A stretch of 64,000 bases of DNA from Phalacrocorax aristotelis (Eukaryota; Chordata; Aves; Suliformes; Phalacrocoracidae): assembly GCF_949628215.1 (NCBI RefSeq), contig NC_134277.1:121312963-121376962 (forward strand), read 5' to 3'. A model generated the notes under the pieces. The model was not told the origin of the DNA, did no database searches, and worked only from the letters and a program-made list of their open reading frames with translations. Below, one piece after another: positions 1 to 12,392 of this stretch; the stretch's first letter is position 1; each line of letters opens with the position of its first letter. Made by a program: the position numbers and the translations under genes.

Positions 1-154
1 GGATGGTTTGTTTTGTCTCCGCCCCACCCCGCCCCCTTACTTTCTTCCCTTAATCACTTCCAAAATTATTTTTGAGAAAATGTAAACCCAAAATTCAAAG
101 GTCAGATAACAAAATTAGTTATTTGTTTTAAATGACAAAGCTTTTAGTGCAAAG

Positions 155-235
155 CTAGCTGTCTTTATAGATGATGATGCTCCACAGTGTGGAGACACCA
201 CCAGCCTCGTCCTGCAGACCTTCCTTCCATGCTTC
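155..235 (-). CDS. Terminal coding exon of unidentified minus-strand gene
   Basis: Reading right to left, a pyrimidine-rich tract ends in ttaattttcag (acceptor AG at 237-236). The exon then reads EAWKEGLQDE, then AGGVSTLWS, then IIIYKDS and a TAG stop at 157-155, giving 26 codons. The preceding exon (3214-3291) ends on a codon boundary and this one starts on one, so the frame is continuous. The 3' UTR would run from 154 leftwards and leave the window; no AATAAA is visible in those 154 bases. I do not recognise the C-terminus. It has no obvious membrane segment. The call rests on splice signals, phase and openness, not homology. Confidence 0.5.
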   Translation of the reverse strand, partial: EAWKEGLQDEAGGVSTLWSIIIYKDS

Positions 236-240
236 CTGAA

Positions 241-3213
241 AATTAAAAAGGAGAGAAGAGTTAAAGCAGGATTTCATAACTATCCCCTAAAGTAGATCAA
301 CTTCCAATGTGAAAGGGTACTTGTATCTTGTAAAAAAAAAATTAAAAAGAAGTGCAGCCTCAACCATGATCTGTATCTTGTTTCTGTTCTGGCTATTAAG
401 AGAGTATGGCAAGAGGGTAGTGGTCTTGGCTAGATACATTCACAAGCCCAAAAACATGCGCTAAATGAAAACTAGGCATAACAAATGCTTTTCAGGCACT
501 CGCTGCCAGGGAGTGCACATTTCCTAAAAACCTTTCTCCAAATGCATTATTGTATACAAATGGTTGGCATGCACACGTGTAACAAGTCTGAGTGCAGATG
601 GTTTTGGTCATCTTAATGGTGCTTTTATTTTCAGTTTTCTCCCTTTCCTTCTGTGTGTGTACGGATGTGGATGCGGAGGAGAAAGGGAGGCGGAACACGT
701 AACGAGAGTCTCATGTTCATTAACTGTGGAAATAGCATTCTCCTTCACGTTTTCTTCATTTCAGAAGCTCGTATTTGCTATTTTAAGTGCCCCAGCAGCT
801 TGCACAGGGTAGAAAAATGCCATATAGAAAAGCCAGGCTGGGCCACACTACATCAGCTTGAGAAGCAGATGCTGCCCCGTGGGAGCCACCACCAAGCCCA
901 GCAGACATAACATGTTAACATGAAGGTGGCCTGAGGGACCGCTCATCCCCAAGCCCTCTGCACATCTGGCAACATGCTCCAGGCTGGCTCCCACACCAGG
1001 TATTTTCTTCCTAAAGGAAAGAACAGCCTGTGTTTAAAAAAAACCCAAACCTTCAAACCTCAGTAGCATCTCTGTCACTACTGATTGTGCAACAAAACCT
1101 ACATAATTCCAGTGAAAAAATGAGAAATAAATTCACCGTTCTGCAATTCACTGAGACCATGTCCCAGCATGGTTGGCATTGCTCTTTGGTGGGTGGTGGC
1201 TTAGTTTTTGTTAGCAGCATCTCTGGCTGTACAGACTGCAAGCAGTCTGCTCTGAAGGGAGGAAAACATACATTTGTCATGGGCAAACTTCAAATCAGAT
1301 AAAGAAACTAGTAATATGGTTTCAAGCACTAATACACTGACAGGCATGTTGTATGTGTGTACAGTATCTCCAGGAAACTCCACATAGTAGAAGAAGGCAA
1401 CTTGCTGAAAATGACATTTGGTGAACAGAAGCTAATAGAGTACTGCTGGCCATCAAGGTTCATCTCACATGGTGTGGCTGCTTTTGCTCCTCATCATGAA
1501 ATGCAGCAAATTTAACCGACTGTGGCAGTTTTGTAAGGGGAAGAGGAGGTACAATTGAGGCTGTTTATGGATTGGACCTTCCTCAATCACAGTTTATGTT
1601 CACATAGCAAATGGCATTGAACTGTTCAAACCTTTTTGGAGTTGAAATCACTGGATTCCTGCTGGGTAACTGGTGTATTAGTGGTACTGAAGTGGTTTCT
1701 GTTTTGTGAAATGGAGAAGGGAGAAAAAAAGGATGCTGCCTCTAAACTATAACACTCTGCAAATGTCCCTGTTACCTTCTGAAAGGCCTGAGCTTGATTT
1801 GTATAGCAGCCTGAGAGGTAGGTAAATGCTTGTTTTACAGGCTTACTGAATTAGGGTTGCTGAAGTACCAAAGCATTAATAGAAGTAACTTCTCCAGTCC
1901 CACTAATCCACCAGAGCTACAACTAGCATCCAGAGCATTCCCATTCTCAACTTGTTTTTTAGCTGCAAATTTCATACCTGTTTTAAAAATGTTTACGTGT
2001 CTGCAGTCCCCTTGGGAACCTTGAACCAAGGGTTCCACGTGACTAGAAAAATAAACATGAAGCAAAACACCGAGAACATGAGTCTTGGAGGTTTCAAACG
2101 TGATTCAATTGAGTGTTTTGAAATGTTATAAAATAGGTCCACAAATGAATAACAGCTTTCTAGTCTTCCCTAGCCCAATAAAACAAAAATAGAGACCTAA
2201 TCATAAAATCCAAATTCCACACCTAACTTCCAATATGCTTTCAAAGCCTTACCAGGAACCTTTTGCATGCTGAACTGGCCTCAGCCAAATGTTTCTCACC
2301 AGCTGCTCTTCGCTTCATGCTCCGTACACGACTCTCACTGTGCTGAACAGAAGTTGCATGCGCACACAGAACACCAACAGTTTGCTCAGCAAGTCGCAAA
2401 CACCTCCATATATCTGCTGAGATAAAGCTGAACCATTAGGAAACACTTCACTGAAGCACCTCAACTGATGCAATACTTATCTGTGCTAAAATTATAAGGG
2501 CCAAACTTTACGAAGCAAATGAAATTAAACTAATTAAACAAACAAGAAGGGCCCAACCTGAGATTTTTGTCTGCGCTAGATTTTCAAACTACTGTTCACT
2601 ACTGTGCAATGCATATCTGCTAGACCTAACTTTTTTTCTGATGTTCATAGATTATCATACCAGAGGAAACTCCTCCTCACAAAGCCATTACCAGCCCAAT
2701 TCACCGTTGATATCCCCAGCCTCGAGCTTGAAGGCGATGATTAAAGAAACTTCTAAACATAATTGACTATTAACATAGCCACAAAGTTTTAAACCACATG
2801 TGTAAGGGCAATAGGAAATTTTATGCTGCTTTTGAACTTCCTGAATTGGTTTAAAACCTATGTGCACAGGAAAAAAAAGCAAGGGAAAAAAAATATGTTC
2901 TGCAGGACATCTGACCAACTTGTGCTTGTGAAGCCCAGGAAAATCACCTGGCTCAGTAGCAAAGTCACTCACTGTGTGCAGGTAATTCTGGTTTAAGAAG
3001 AAAGCTAGAAAATATCACAACAAGCAGCCTGTCAAGGATGGCTCCAGAACAAGCATCTTTTCATGTATAGCACAGGAATACTCTTCTTTAGGATATCTCT
3101 TATCAGAGAAGCCTTTTTACAGGAGCTCCAAAGCAACAGCATTTTCTACAAGCAGTATTCTACAATGCTGCAGCTTCTGCATGCTTGATTGTAGTGTAGG
3201 CGGGAACTCCTAC
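241..3213. other. Putative intron, nothing else recognised
   Basis: AT-leaning single-copy sequence between two probable exons of the minus-strand gene. I saw no repeat family member, no long open frame and no RNA gene. A short ACACGT/GTGTGTACGG-rich patch near 650-710 is ordinary low-complexity sequence. Confidence 0.4.
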
Positions 3214-3291
3214 CTGTAATAAACCAAAAGCAATAAATGTCCACCCATGAACTGTAGTCATGATTTCACTTCTCCTTGGGGAATATTGCCT
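3214..3291 (-). CDS. Internal coding exon of unidentified minus-strand gene
   Basis: Acceptor tttggtattgag (AG at 3293-3292) and donor ttacag|gtagga (GT at 3213-3212). The 78 bases give 26 codons, RQYSPRRSEIM then TTVHGWTFIAFGLLQ, phase 0 at both ends. This agrees with the upstream exon (3724-3785, ends phase 0) and the terminal exon (starts phase 0). The hydrophobic stretch WTFIAFGLL is too short to call a membrane helix. The acceptor tract is mixed, so a start a few bases away is possible, but the frame match favours this one. Confidence 0.5.
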
Positions 3292-3723
3292 CTCAATACC
3301 AAATCATCAAAGTGAAACAGAAATAACTTCGTAGCTCTTGGCTCTTCTGTTAGCTAGGACTCAAATGAGACCAGCATTTTTGATCAGAGTAGGCAACCAA
3401 GAATAATTTAGTAGCAAATCTGGCAGGGGTTACACTTTCAGAGCACCTCAAGTCTCTGGTGTAGCAATTCTCAGACGAGAGATCTCATAGTCACTGTTCT
3501 CTGAGAAACAATGGTCTTACACGGCTGTTGCAGCAGGTAGTTAATGCTACGTAAACTTTTTTTAAAAGAACCTTGTAAAACAACTGTATTCCCTGGGAAT
3601 AGAGTGGTGAGGAAATAAGTTTCAGTGATGGTTTACCCCACTCCTATGATTTTTCTAATGGTGAAAATAGTTGCCTGACTTACAGATAGGTATGGGTACC
3701 TCTTCTCCCCATGAGATACTTAC

Positions 3724-3785
3724 CCGCTGGTATTCAGAAGACTTCAGGAAGCAAGTATTCCAGTCTTCCTGCTGCTCCCCCACAG
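3724..3785 (-). CDS. Internal coding exon of unidentified minus-strand gene
   Basis: Acceptor tatgtgtatttccag (AG at 3787-3786) and near-consensus donor cagcgg|gtaagtatc (GT at 3723-3722). In the frame set by the previous exon (one base carried in, making an Ala codon) the 62 bases read VGEQQEDWNTCFLK then SSEYQR; the other two frames contain stops. It ends on a codon boundary. The donor is among the strongest in the window. Confidence 0.55.
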
Positions 3786-5838
3786 CTGGAAATACACATA
3801 GGTGAATATTAGAGCAAATATTAAATTCTTAGTACTTTGGCCATTTATCTAAGGCAGAAGTACACTTTTATCCTTTTAATACTTCAGCCTTTTATCCAAG
3901 TATCTCAAAAACACTGGACTTAAACATCAAGTCTGTCTCCCAGACTTGTGACTTATCCACTATTTCAGAAATGGAAAAGTAGAAAAAGCATAGAAGGAGA
4001 AAAAAACTTGTCTGTCATTGCTGCTTGAGCCAGTAGGACATTAGAAAAGAGACCTCAGACTCTATGAGACTCGCTTCCGCTTGAAACACACTTCATTTGT
4101 AGTAGCGTGAAGTTTAACACCAAAAGTGCTTGGTAAGCTAACCCCTGGTATGTCAGAGGACATGAACTGTTACCTAGTATGACTGTATTGCACAAAATTA
4201 CTGATGTTTAGCTGAACCTTACCTTCTAGACAAGACTGAAGACATTAAGCCATGCCCCTTAGCTCCTTGTTCAAACGGCTTTCTGCAACGTTACAAACAT
4301 GCCTGGTTTTGGATTTGCCTGTCTTTGGCTTCCCTTGTTCCATCAGCCTCATTCCTTCTCCTGCCTTCTCTGCTAGGTTAAAGCCTTTTGGATGTGTTCC
4401 TCCTCTGTGAAGGTACTTTGCAGTGATACCAAGTTACTTCTTGGTCTTCTCTTTGCTTAAGTTAAGCTGACTGAGTTCTCAAAGTCTCTCACTGCAAGGC
4501 ATTTCCTCCAGCCTTCAAAGCATTCATCTAGGCCCTGTCTTTGTCCTTTTCAGTTCTGGACTTTTTCTGTTTGTTCCTTGCATTTTTTTTTTAAGCACCA
4601 GCAGCAGAATAACATGTACTGTTCCAGTACGGTGACCCTGATGCCCCACTTAGTGGTAAAATCCTTTCTCCTCACAAGATGGCAGTTGATACACAGTGCC
4701 CATCACCAAGGCAAAGCACCAGGAGCTCCTGCTACATTGCCTGTTTCTTAGGACACTCATATCTTCTTCCATGCTCCTGTTTCCTAAGATGTGACCGTCC
4801 ATTCTGCAGGTAAGACCCCCTGGGTATGTAACTTACATTTGGCTGCATTTTAATGCATATGGTGTGAAGAGCTCCAGAAAATCACGTGAATCTCTATAAT
4901 ACTTTGAACTCAATGAAGAAAATTTAAAGCCTAATTTTAAGTAATGAAAAGCATTCTCCAGTCTCTTGAGTTTATTAGCTCTAAATATCAAATAAACTGT
5001 AAAATCTCTCATTTTTTACTTTCAGGAAGTTGAATTTTTATTCTTCAACTTGGAGATTAATATTCTAGTTTGCAATAAGGCTGGAGAAAACAGCAAGCAA
5101 ATTACAGAATGAAGTGTTAAGGCATCAACCAAAAAGAGAAAAATATGCCTGAAGAGTATTAACAACATTAATAAGTGAAACACAGATGATGGAATAGTTA
5201 CTGCTTCAGTACAAAAGGTTCTCTATTAGAACTAAATCCCTTTGAGGAGGGAAGAGAAAAAAGGCTACATGCTGTAAGCAGGAAAGTAACCAACAGCGTA
5301 ATCATTGCTAGAATCTGATCTTGATAACCTACCCTTACTTAGAAATCTTGTCCATGTACAGAAAAGACATGACTGCAAATTAGTAAAACAATTATAGTCA
5401 AAGGCTATTTATACTTCAGGGTAAAGCTCAGTTAAAATCTTTGTCATCAGAGACCATATGTGTATTGAATTCCAGGTAAAATTCCCAACGCAATTGACCA
5501 AAAAGGCCTTTGTCTTCAGCAAAAGTGCATCTGATCAGTATCTGATAAATTTGAGCTGCCAGTTAGATCAGTGGTTTCCCTGGTAAAGGGATCAAGGTGA
5601 TCAACACATGGGCAAAGCACAGAGATCCCAATACATCATGGAAAGCTAAACAGTCCCTGTGTTTGCACAGAGCTGACTTGAAGTCACTGTGCTCCCATAC
5701 TCAGGCTTATCTCAGGGGTCTCATCTAAACGTTGTAAGGAAAAGCAGCCTGCCACACACATGAAGACTTCCAGTAGTCCAGCAAGTTAAAAGATGGGGGA
5801 AAAAAGAAGACCCAGATCCTGCAAACTCATGCACTCAC

Positions 5839-5934
5839 CCACAGCTGTGAACACGTATGTTGCCCCACTGATGTTATAGGGTTGGCTGTCTATTAGGGTT
5901 ACCGGCAAGACTGGAGCCTGGCATGGTAAACCCC
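5839..5934 (-). CDS. Internal coding exon of unidentified minus-strand gene
   Basis: Acceptor ggatcccttcacccccag (AG at 5936-5935) and donor gctgtgg|gtgagtgc (GT at 5838-5837). The 96 bases read GLPCQAPVLPVTLIDS then QPYNISGATYVFTAV, starting with two bases that finish a codon and ending with one carried base. NIS is a possible N-glycosylation site. The same frame stays open a little further upstream (...EPKWIPSPP), so an acceptor about 30 bases earlier (gtgggcag) would also keep the phase; I chose the one with the better pyrimidine tract. Confidence 0.55.
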
Positions 5935-6387
5935 CTGGGGGTGAAGGGATCCATTTGGGTTCTGCCCACAAAATGTCTCAGCACCTGGACTGAGAGACTC
6001 TTAGGACACTAAAACAAATCAACTAATAATTGTTCTGTTCTGTACAATAAAACTACAAGTTAAATACTGTCCCTGCAACAAGCTACACTGTAGTCTCCCT
6101 GGCCTATGCTCAGTGCAGGTGAGAGGCAATGCCACCCTATACAGCCTTCTTGGACAAGGGCTTGGTGCTCACTTGATCAATCACGTGTGTCCCTGGTTAG
6201 AAAAGAAATCCCAACTAAATTCTTCCTGTGTAAGGAGAAAGGATAGCGTAGGACACAGAGTGCTCTTTGGTATGGCCCTGTCATCCCACACAGCCCCAGC
6301 CCGCTGTACTGGACATCAGGATTGAAGGAGGTGCACTGACCCTGGACCATCTAAATGCAAATTTATCATTCTTAAAAAAATACTTAC

Positions 6388-6426
6388 CCTCCAAGCCAAT
6401 TGATAAAACTGGAGTGGTAAAAGCAG
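6388..6426 (-). CDS. Short internal coding exon of the same gene
   Basis: The donor ttggagg|gtaagtattt (GT at 6387-6386) is excellent. The in-phase frame reads AFTTPVLSIGLE plus one carried base, matching the phase needed by the exon at 5839-5934. A stop lies in this frame a little upstream, so the exon must begin downstream of it; the best acceptor is tctctatgggttaaag (AG at 6428-6427), after a T-rich tract. An alternative acceptor (accactccag) would leave only 21 bases. The donor is well supported, the 5' edge less so. Confidence 0.4.
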
Positions 6427-7404
6427 CTTTAACCCATAGAGAATCAATCCCAGATTAAAAAAAGGCTCCAGTAAAGTGGCTGCTGAGTCCATCATGTTGC
6501 ATATTGGTAAAAGTAACTTGAATTTCTTATCCTTTCCCAGCACCTTCATTTTATGTCTTTGCTAATTCCTTAGCCTGCAAATTCCCATAACCAGAAATGT
6601 CCTAACAGGCTTTTCTGCCCGTCATGAAATGCACTTATTACCTCTACATGGGAAAGTAATTTGGTCTTCTGATTTTCAGCAGTGATTTCTGTGTGAAGCA
6701 TGGTGACTCTTAGCAGAAACTGGCAGGGCTTTTTGTATGTTAATCAGTGATTCCCTTCTGCAAGTCAGGACACATTATTCTTCTAGTTGGATTAAATATA
6801 TTTTTTTTCTAAACTAATGCAAAAAATAGTTTTATATTATTTTAATCACAATTGTACTAACTTGAAATGTTTTGAGCCTGATCTCTTGATTGAGACATAG
6901 TCCCACACAGTGGACTGTGAATAGAAATATTGTGGGTTGGGGCTCTGAACGATATATAGAGCAGATCCTCCAGCCTGGCCATGGTACTCTGTGTTACGAT
7001 AATGCAAAGCAACCATAAAGTGTGTTTAACTAATCATATGAGGAGTCTTCAGCCCTGGAGAACCTCTGGGAGATGAGGCCACTGTAGGATTCATGCTAGT
7101 CTGTTCTGACTGCCTGATGTGAGGTACTGCTGTGAAAATACAGGTATTCCAAGTCTGAACCATGGCTGGTGTAAATGCATTCATGTTAGGGCCATGGGCA
7201 GATGACATCAGCTGGACACGGGTCTACTAAAGGGCAGAAACTGGAGGCTCAAGGCAGGTTCTGAGGGTACAAAAAGCTCTGGCTAGTGCCTCCTGTGCTG
7301 CTTTTTCTTGACCGTCATGAAGACAGAGTCTCTGCCCAGAAAGTTAAATCATTTCAGTTAATACTGGTATTTGAAGCTGAAATCTATTTTCAGGTCAAGT
7401 TCAC

Positions 7405-7444
7405 CTTTCACAGACAATATTCCACTGGAATCTTCCTGGGGTTT
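7405..7444 (-). CDS. Short internal coding exon, probable
   Basis: Acceptor catggttcacctgcag (AG at 7446-7445) and donor gtgaaag|gtgaactt (GT at 7404-7403). The 40 bases read KPQEDSSGILSVK from a codon boundary and carry one base into the exon at 6388-6426, where it completes an Ala codon. Both sites are of ordinary strength. The exon is included because it is open and supplies exactly the phase change (0 to 1) needed between its neighbours; a chance match is possible. Confidence 0.3.
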
Positions 7445-9595
7445 CTGCAGGTGAACCATGGTCCCAGGGATCGGTATTGTGCCCAGAAAATCAGTTGCCC
7501 AGAGCTTCTGATCTAAAGCCTATTTTTCAGGTGCAACCAAGAGAAACCGGTGGAAACATTTCAACGGGAAACAGAAACCAGAAGTCTCTTTTGCTAGAAG
7601 ATGTTCAAAAGGAGCAGAATTGTTGGCATCCTGACAATTCCCACATCACATAGACAGGAAAAGCACTATCAATGCAGGCCTTCTTCTGGATCAGCTTCAG
7701 GCTCTTTCCCAGCCTTCCACCTGCACTGCTAACAGGAACAGTGATTGATACAGCTAAGCCACTGCCGATGCTCCAGAAATGTTCAGGTTTAAAGCAGAGC
7801 AGTGTTACACATTAGCAGGGAAAGCCACGTCAGCAGCACTCGTTTAATAAAGGTATTCCTAACAGCCTGCATGCTGGATGTGCTGTAATTACAACAGGGC
7901 AGCAGAGCGGTGCAGCTCCGGCTGCCCCCGACAGCTCTGCTCCCCTGGAAGAGCTGGGCTGACAGCTCAGGAATGAGAGCAGCAGAGCTGGAGGCAGCTT
8001 TCTTGGCAGCTGGCCTGCCTTCGCAGAGCTCTCACCCAGACCGTGCTGGTGCATGGGAGCTTTCTGAACAACATGTGAAAGCCCAGGGCAAGAGGCAAAC
8101 AAATTTCTCTTCTCTTTGGGAGAAAACAGAATGCTGTGTGGTAATTAAATTTGCCAGGCTCTGCTCTAGCATGATGGTGTGGATGAAAGGATGCAGATGT
8201 ATATTCTAGTGCAGCCTACTTTCACATTGAAGCACTAGAAGGGGTTTTTTTACAAACAATGGCACTAACAAGTATGTCTTAGCCCTCCCTAGTCCAAAAG
8301 GTAGTATTTATGAAGTACAGCTTACAACATTTTGGGGATTTTTTACACTAAAAGAAGGATGTAATTTTTAACACTAATAGAAATACAAATAGCACTTCCT
8401 CCAGACCCAAAGTAAGAGAGATCTTGTCTTCCTAACTCAGAAAAAATACAGAACAAAGGATAGCTGAAGCTAGTAGAAGGTCTATGGACTCCCACTTATT
8501 TTAAAGGATTTCAATTCATACCCCTTATGACTAGGTCCCACTGATCTCAATGGAAGTTATATGCCCTAAGAAGGAGAGCTGTACAGCTCACATGATTATT
8601 CTCTTTAAATGCATTCCCTCAGCTTCCTGGGGAATGGAGGTGGACAGGGTCCAGAATATGCCTCTGAAGTCGTGGATATTTTATTTGGTATACCGTAGTA
8701 CTGCATTACAACATGGCCACAGAGCTGCAGGTAGTTAATTTTGGATCATGCCTACAATCACCTGGGAAATCTCCTTTTATTGTTGTATGCTCAGATACCA
8801 TCATGATCCAAGTCCCTGGGCTGATCAGTGCAAATAGCTCGTGAATACATGTATAACCTCTCCTGATTATCATGCAGCTGTACCGTGCAGTAGCTTTCCT
8901 CCATTTACTTTGTCATTACCTGTTTAATGTCCCTCTGTCTCTCTCCTTTTAGAAGGGAAATCTTCTTGACCTCAACTAGTGTTTCTTCAAACTCCTTCCT
9001 CCCCCACCCCTATCAAGTTCATACTTCTCCATCAGCCTTTAATGCTCATTCAGTAGGGGCGATTGTCCTTGATCACTTGCTGTCACTCTCCCACCCTGTC
9101 TTGCTATGTTAGGACATCTTCTGTGTCAACATACCAAGCTAATCTTCAATACTGACATCTTACATTCAGGCTAGTAGTGTTAAGCGAGAGCAAGTATTTG
9201 CTTTTGGAAGGCAGACAGAGACACCAGGATAGTGACTGCCTTCCCATGATTTAATGCAACAAAGTTTTACGCTAGGGCTTGCTCTTTGACTTTTGGTTTT
9301 CTGTTGTAAAAACGAATATGTGACAAGAAGGGGGGTGGGGGGCGGGGCAGAAGAGAGAGAGTTATAAGGAAGCATTTGCTTTGTTTTTCTGCTGTGAGGT
9401 AGCATTTACTACTTGGGATCTCTACTTCCCACACAAAGTCATAGGTACCATAATGCAGCTGTCATGGGGAACAGCAGATACAGTCAGTGGACCTGCACTT
9501 TCTCAGATTAGTCAACGGTAAAAAGAGCCTCTCCATTAACACAGAGAAAAGTTGTCTGCTTGTGTCTTACACCTTAAAAACACCTCTGCTGCAGC
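7445..9595. other. Putative intron without recognised elements
   Basis: Between the exon candidate ending at 7444 and the CR1 fragment starting near 9596 nothing convincing is visible. A G-rich run lies at about 9330-9347. A 22-base exon-like stretch near 8330-8350 has fair splice motifs on the minus strand but is too short to call. Confidence 0.35.
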
Positions 9596-9752
9596 GGAGG
9601 GGTGGTAGAGTCACCATCCCTGGAGGTATTTAAAAGATGTGTAGACATAGCACTTCAGGGCACGGTTTAGGAGGCAGGGTAGTGTTGGGCTGGTGGTTGG
9701 ACTTCATGATCCTAGAGGTCTTTTCCAACCTTAATGATTCTATGATTCTATG
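9596..9752 (+). mobile_element. CR1 LINE, 3' fragment
   Basis: The sequence follows the end of avian CR1: ggtggtagagtcacc, catccctggaggtattta, cttcagggcacggttta, ggtcttttccaacc, ending in ATTCTATG repeats. Only about 157 bases remain, corresponding to the last codons of ORF2 and the short 3' UTR. Strand is set by the terminal repeats on the right. It resembles the copies at 15.6, 20.5 and 41.4 kb. Confidence 0.9.
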
Positions 9753-10002
9753 ATATGTCAAACTTTTGAAAACCAGCTTTGCTCTGCACCACGGAGGCTG
9801 TGCTGTTGGTAGACGGAACAAGCTTCCCTTTGCCATAGAGGCTTTTGGCAGATAGGAGGGAGCTGCATGGGGTTTTGGATAAGCAATCCTTATAATCCTG
9901 AAGGGTATTGTGTGTGTAATGGTGGAGAGCTTGAAAAAACTAATATATTTGGTGTTCATCTGTGGTGTGTGCCTGGAGGTTACTTCTGTAAGTATGGATC
10001 AC

Positions 10003-10162
10003 ACAGAATCACAGAATCACAGAATGGCAGGGGTTGGAAGGGACCTCTAGAGGTTGTCTTGTCCAACCCCCCTGCTTGAGCAGGGACACGTAGAGCAGGG
10101 GGTACAGAAATGCATCCAGATGGGTTTTGAATAAATCCAGTGAAGGAGACTCTGCAATCTCT
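10003..10162 (-). mobile_element. CR1 LINE, short 3' fragment of a different subfamily
   Basis: Starts with repeated 'cacagaat' units, then ggttggaagggacctctag and 'gtccaacccccctgcttgag'. This is the reverse complement of a CR1 3' end with a different tail from the ATTCTATG type. It fades after ggagactctgcaatc at about 10162. No coding remnant of useful length is left. Confidence 0.8.
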
Positions 10163-11940
10163 CAATTTGGTCCAATTTGTTGAGGGCAAGAATGTTGCCC
10201 TGGACACTTCTGAAAGTACTTAAGAAGACATTCAAGAGGTATTACAGTATCACTAAAAAAGGGCACAGAGGCACCTGGGCTCACCTTTTAAAAATTTTAC
10301 AGTTTCAGATCACCACAGCTTGGACAGGTGCAAGACATCCCACTACACACGCACCTCAACTTGTTGTTAATGAAGTCTTCTTCATTGACTTTGCCAGCAT
10401 AAGAAGGAAAGGGAGTAGCTCTTCTGGGGGCTGGAAGCGTACACAGCTGTAGATAGTACACAAGTGTGCAGAGTGTATGTTGTCCTCTGTGCTTCTGTAC
10501 AACAGAGCTTCTGCTCTTGCTATGAAGTATTTGGCCCTGGTAGTTTCTGACAGTGAAGATGAAAGAATTCAAGCCTGTGTATACCTGAAGTTACCAATAG
10601 CTGAACTGTACTTTGACCATAGTAACTATGAACTTGAAAGTGTGGATGAAGAACTTTTCTTCTTTGCTCTCAACATACATACTCATTTCATCATTTGCAT
10701 TTCCCCTACCCTTTCCAGCATTCATTCACAAGGCACAAGGGCAGAAGATCCCCAACCCAGACAAGGAGGTTTTGTGCCTATTGCCAACTCCCACTTCAGT
10801 TTTATAATGTTGTTCTGCAGCACAGGCCAAACTGAGTTTTGCCCTTTTCAATATCTCAGACTTCTCAGTGTCTCAGAATAGCTATATCCTATTAGAAAAG
10901 CAAACATCAGCTTATATTATCTGCTAATTACCCCAACCCAAAGCCCCTAGCTACCCTGCTCAGCTCTCTCTTCCAATGAAACTGTCATTTACCTCCCAGT
11001 TCCCTTTTAAAGCCCACCAAGTCCCCTGCAGCAGAGCCAGTTTATTCAGCCCACAGCCAAGGACGGCCGGGAAGGTTAATGGTGCTTCTCACTTCCTTCA
11101 GCTCCCTCGCTGGCACGGTGGGATCCCTGCAGCCTTTCACACCACTTGTTCTTGTGCCAAAACTGCTCTTTAGCTTAACTGAAATAGCCCTTTTCACTTC
11201 CTGCTACTAACTCTTCTGAATTACTTATGAAGAGAGATCATATAAGCTCTGTCTTTTGCTGAGCTCATTAGTCTTGTGCGTATTCCCTCATAGGAGAGTG
11301 GCTGCCCCCAGATATCACCTTTGCCTCTGGTCCAGGCTGGTCACGTCTCTCCTGACTGAGAGTGACCAGTATAAAGGAGCAGGGATGAGATCTCTCCAGA
11401 GATTTCTGTCATAGCATTAGTAAGTCTTGCTCTCTGTAGGAAGTACCTCGCCTAATAGATTTTGTGGTCACCTTTCTTTTCTTCAGAGCCAATGCATCTC
11501 AGTGGCTCATTGTCACCCTGTGACTAATAAAACCAAGACTTACTCCTCCTCTGTCATTTACAGCTGATGAACTCAAAGAAATTTCCATGATTAATCCCAA
11601 AACATTGAGACTATTACTTTGCTATTAGATAAATTTCCATTTCTACCCCACTGGTCCTCATACTCATTACATTGTGCCTTCAGATAATATTCTAGCCCTT
11701 GCTCTGTTGGCTCCTAGCGTGGTGTCAACAGTGTGCTTCTTTACCTCCCTGCTTGAACTTCTACCATGAAAACAGAACAAGGCCAGCGTTAAGTCTGATC
11801 CCAGAGCCTCTCCATCACTAATTTCCTTCCTTGCTGATAGTTTCTTCTCTAAGAACTCGCATGGCCATGCCCTCTCTGGAGCCAGAAGAGCAATCAGTCC
11901 AACAGCTGTGAACCTGCTTTCTCTCATACACAACAGCATG
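10163..11940. other. Non-coding interval, one unexplained ORF
   Basis: Nothing repetitive was recognised. A 134-codon plus-strand frame (10477-10881), with an acidic stretch SDSEDERIQACVYL near its start, is the longest open frame here. I see no splice context, Kozak support or family resemblance, so I treat it as chance. Confidence 0.3.
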
Positions 11941-12392
11941 AAGGGCAATGAAGTTGGTGAAGGGTCTATAGAACAAGTCTTATGAGGAGCGACTGAGGGA
12001 GCTGGGGTTGTTTCATCTGGGGAAGAGGAGGCTGAGGGGAGACCTTATTGCTCTCTACAACTACCTGAAAGGAGGTTGTAGCGAGGCGGGTGTCAGACTC
12101 TTCTCCCTAGTAACAAGTGATAGGAGAGGAAAAGGCCTCAAGCTGCACCAGGGGAAGTTTAGGTTGGACATTAGAAAAAACTTCTTCACTGAAAGTGTTG
12201 TCAAACATTGGAACAGGCTGCCCAGGGAGGTGGTTGAGTCACCATCCCTGGAGGTATTTAAAAGAAGGGTAGACGTGGTGCTTGAGGATATGGTTTAGCG
12301 GTAGACTTGGCAGTAATAGGTTAGAGGTTGGACTTGATGATCTTAAGGGTCTTTTCCAACCTTAACAACTCTATAATTCTATGATTCTATGA
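11941..12392 (+). mobile_element. CR1 LINE, 5'-truncated, about 450 bases
   Basis: Typical CR1 3' region: aagttggtgaagggtcta, cttatgaggagcgactgag, gaggctgaggggagacct, ggtcttttccaacc, then ATTCTATGATTCTATGA. An ORF2 C-terminal segment remains open from the truncation almost to its natural stop (see 12008-12298). 5' truncation is usual for LINE insertions. Confidence 0.92.
12008..12298 (+). pseudogene. Remnant of CR1 ORF2 C-terminus
   Basis: A 96-codon open segment inside the CR1 copy, with the family's C-terminal motifs: [27 protein letters not shown] and [19 protein letters not shown]. It lacks the endonuclease and reverse-transcriptase domains, so it cannot act by itself. The frame is intact here, suggesting the copy is younger than the frame-broken copies elsewhere. 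Confidence 0.85.

Noticed and set aside
6158..6220. 20-base minus-strand exon-like segment (good acceptor ctaaccag, donor gatcaa|gtgagc)
   Set aside because: Including it between 6388-6426 and 5839-5934 would shift the frame into a stop; skipping it keeps the frame.
8320..8355. 22-base minus-strand exon-like segment (ccttcttttag ... gtaagc)
   Set aside because: Phase would also fit, but the exon at 7405-7444 fits with a better length and more natural residues; 22 bases are too few to support a call.
10262..10330. Good minus-strand donor aaaag|gtgagccc with an upstream acceptor
   Set aside because: All three frames of the enclosed segment contain stop codons.
10477..10881. 134-codon plus-strand frame with acidic stretch
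   Set aside because: No family resemblance or transcript signal; such lengths are expected by chance several times in 64 kb over six frames.
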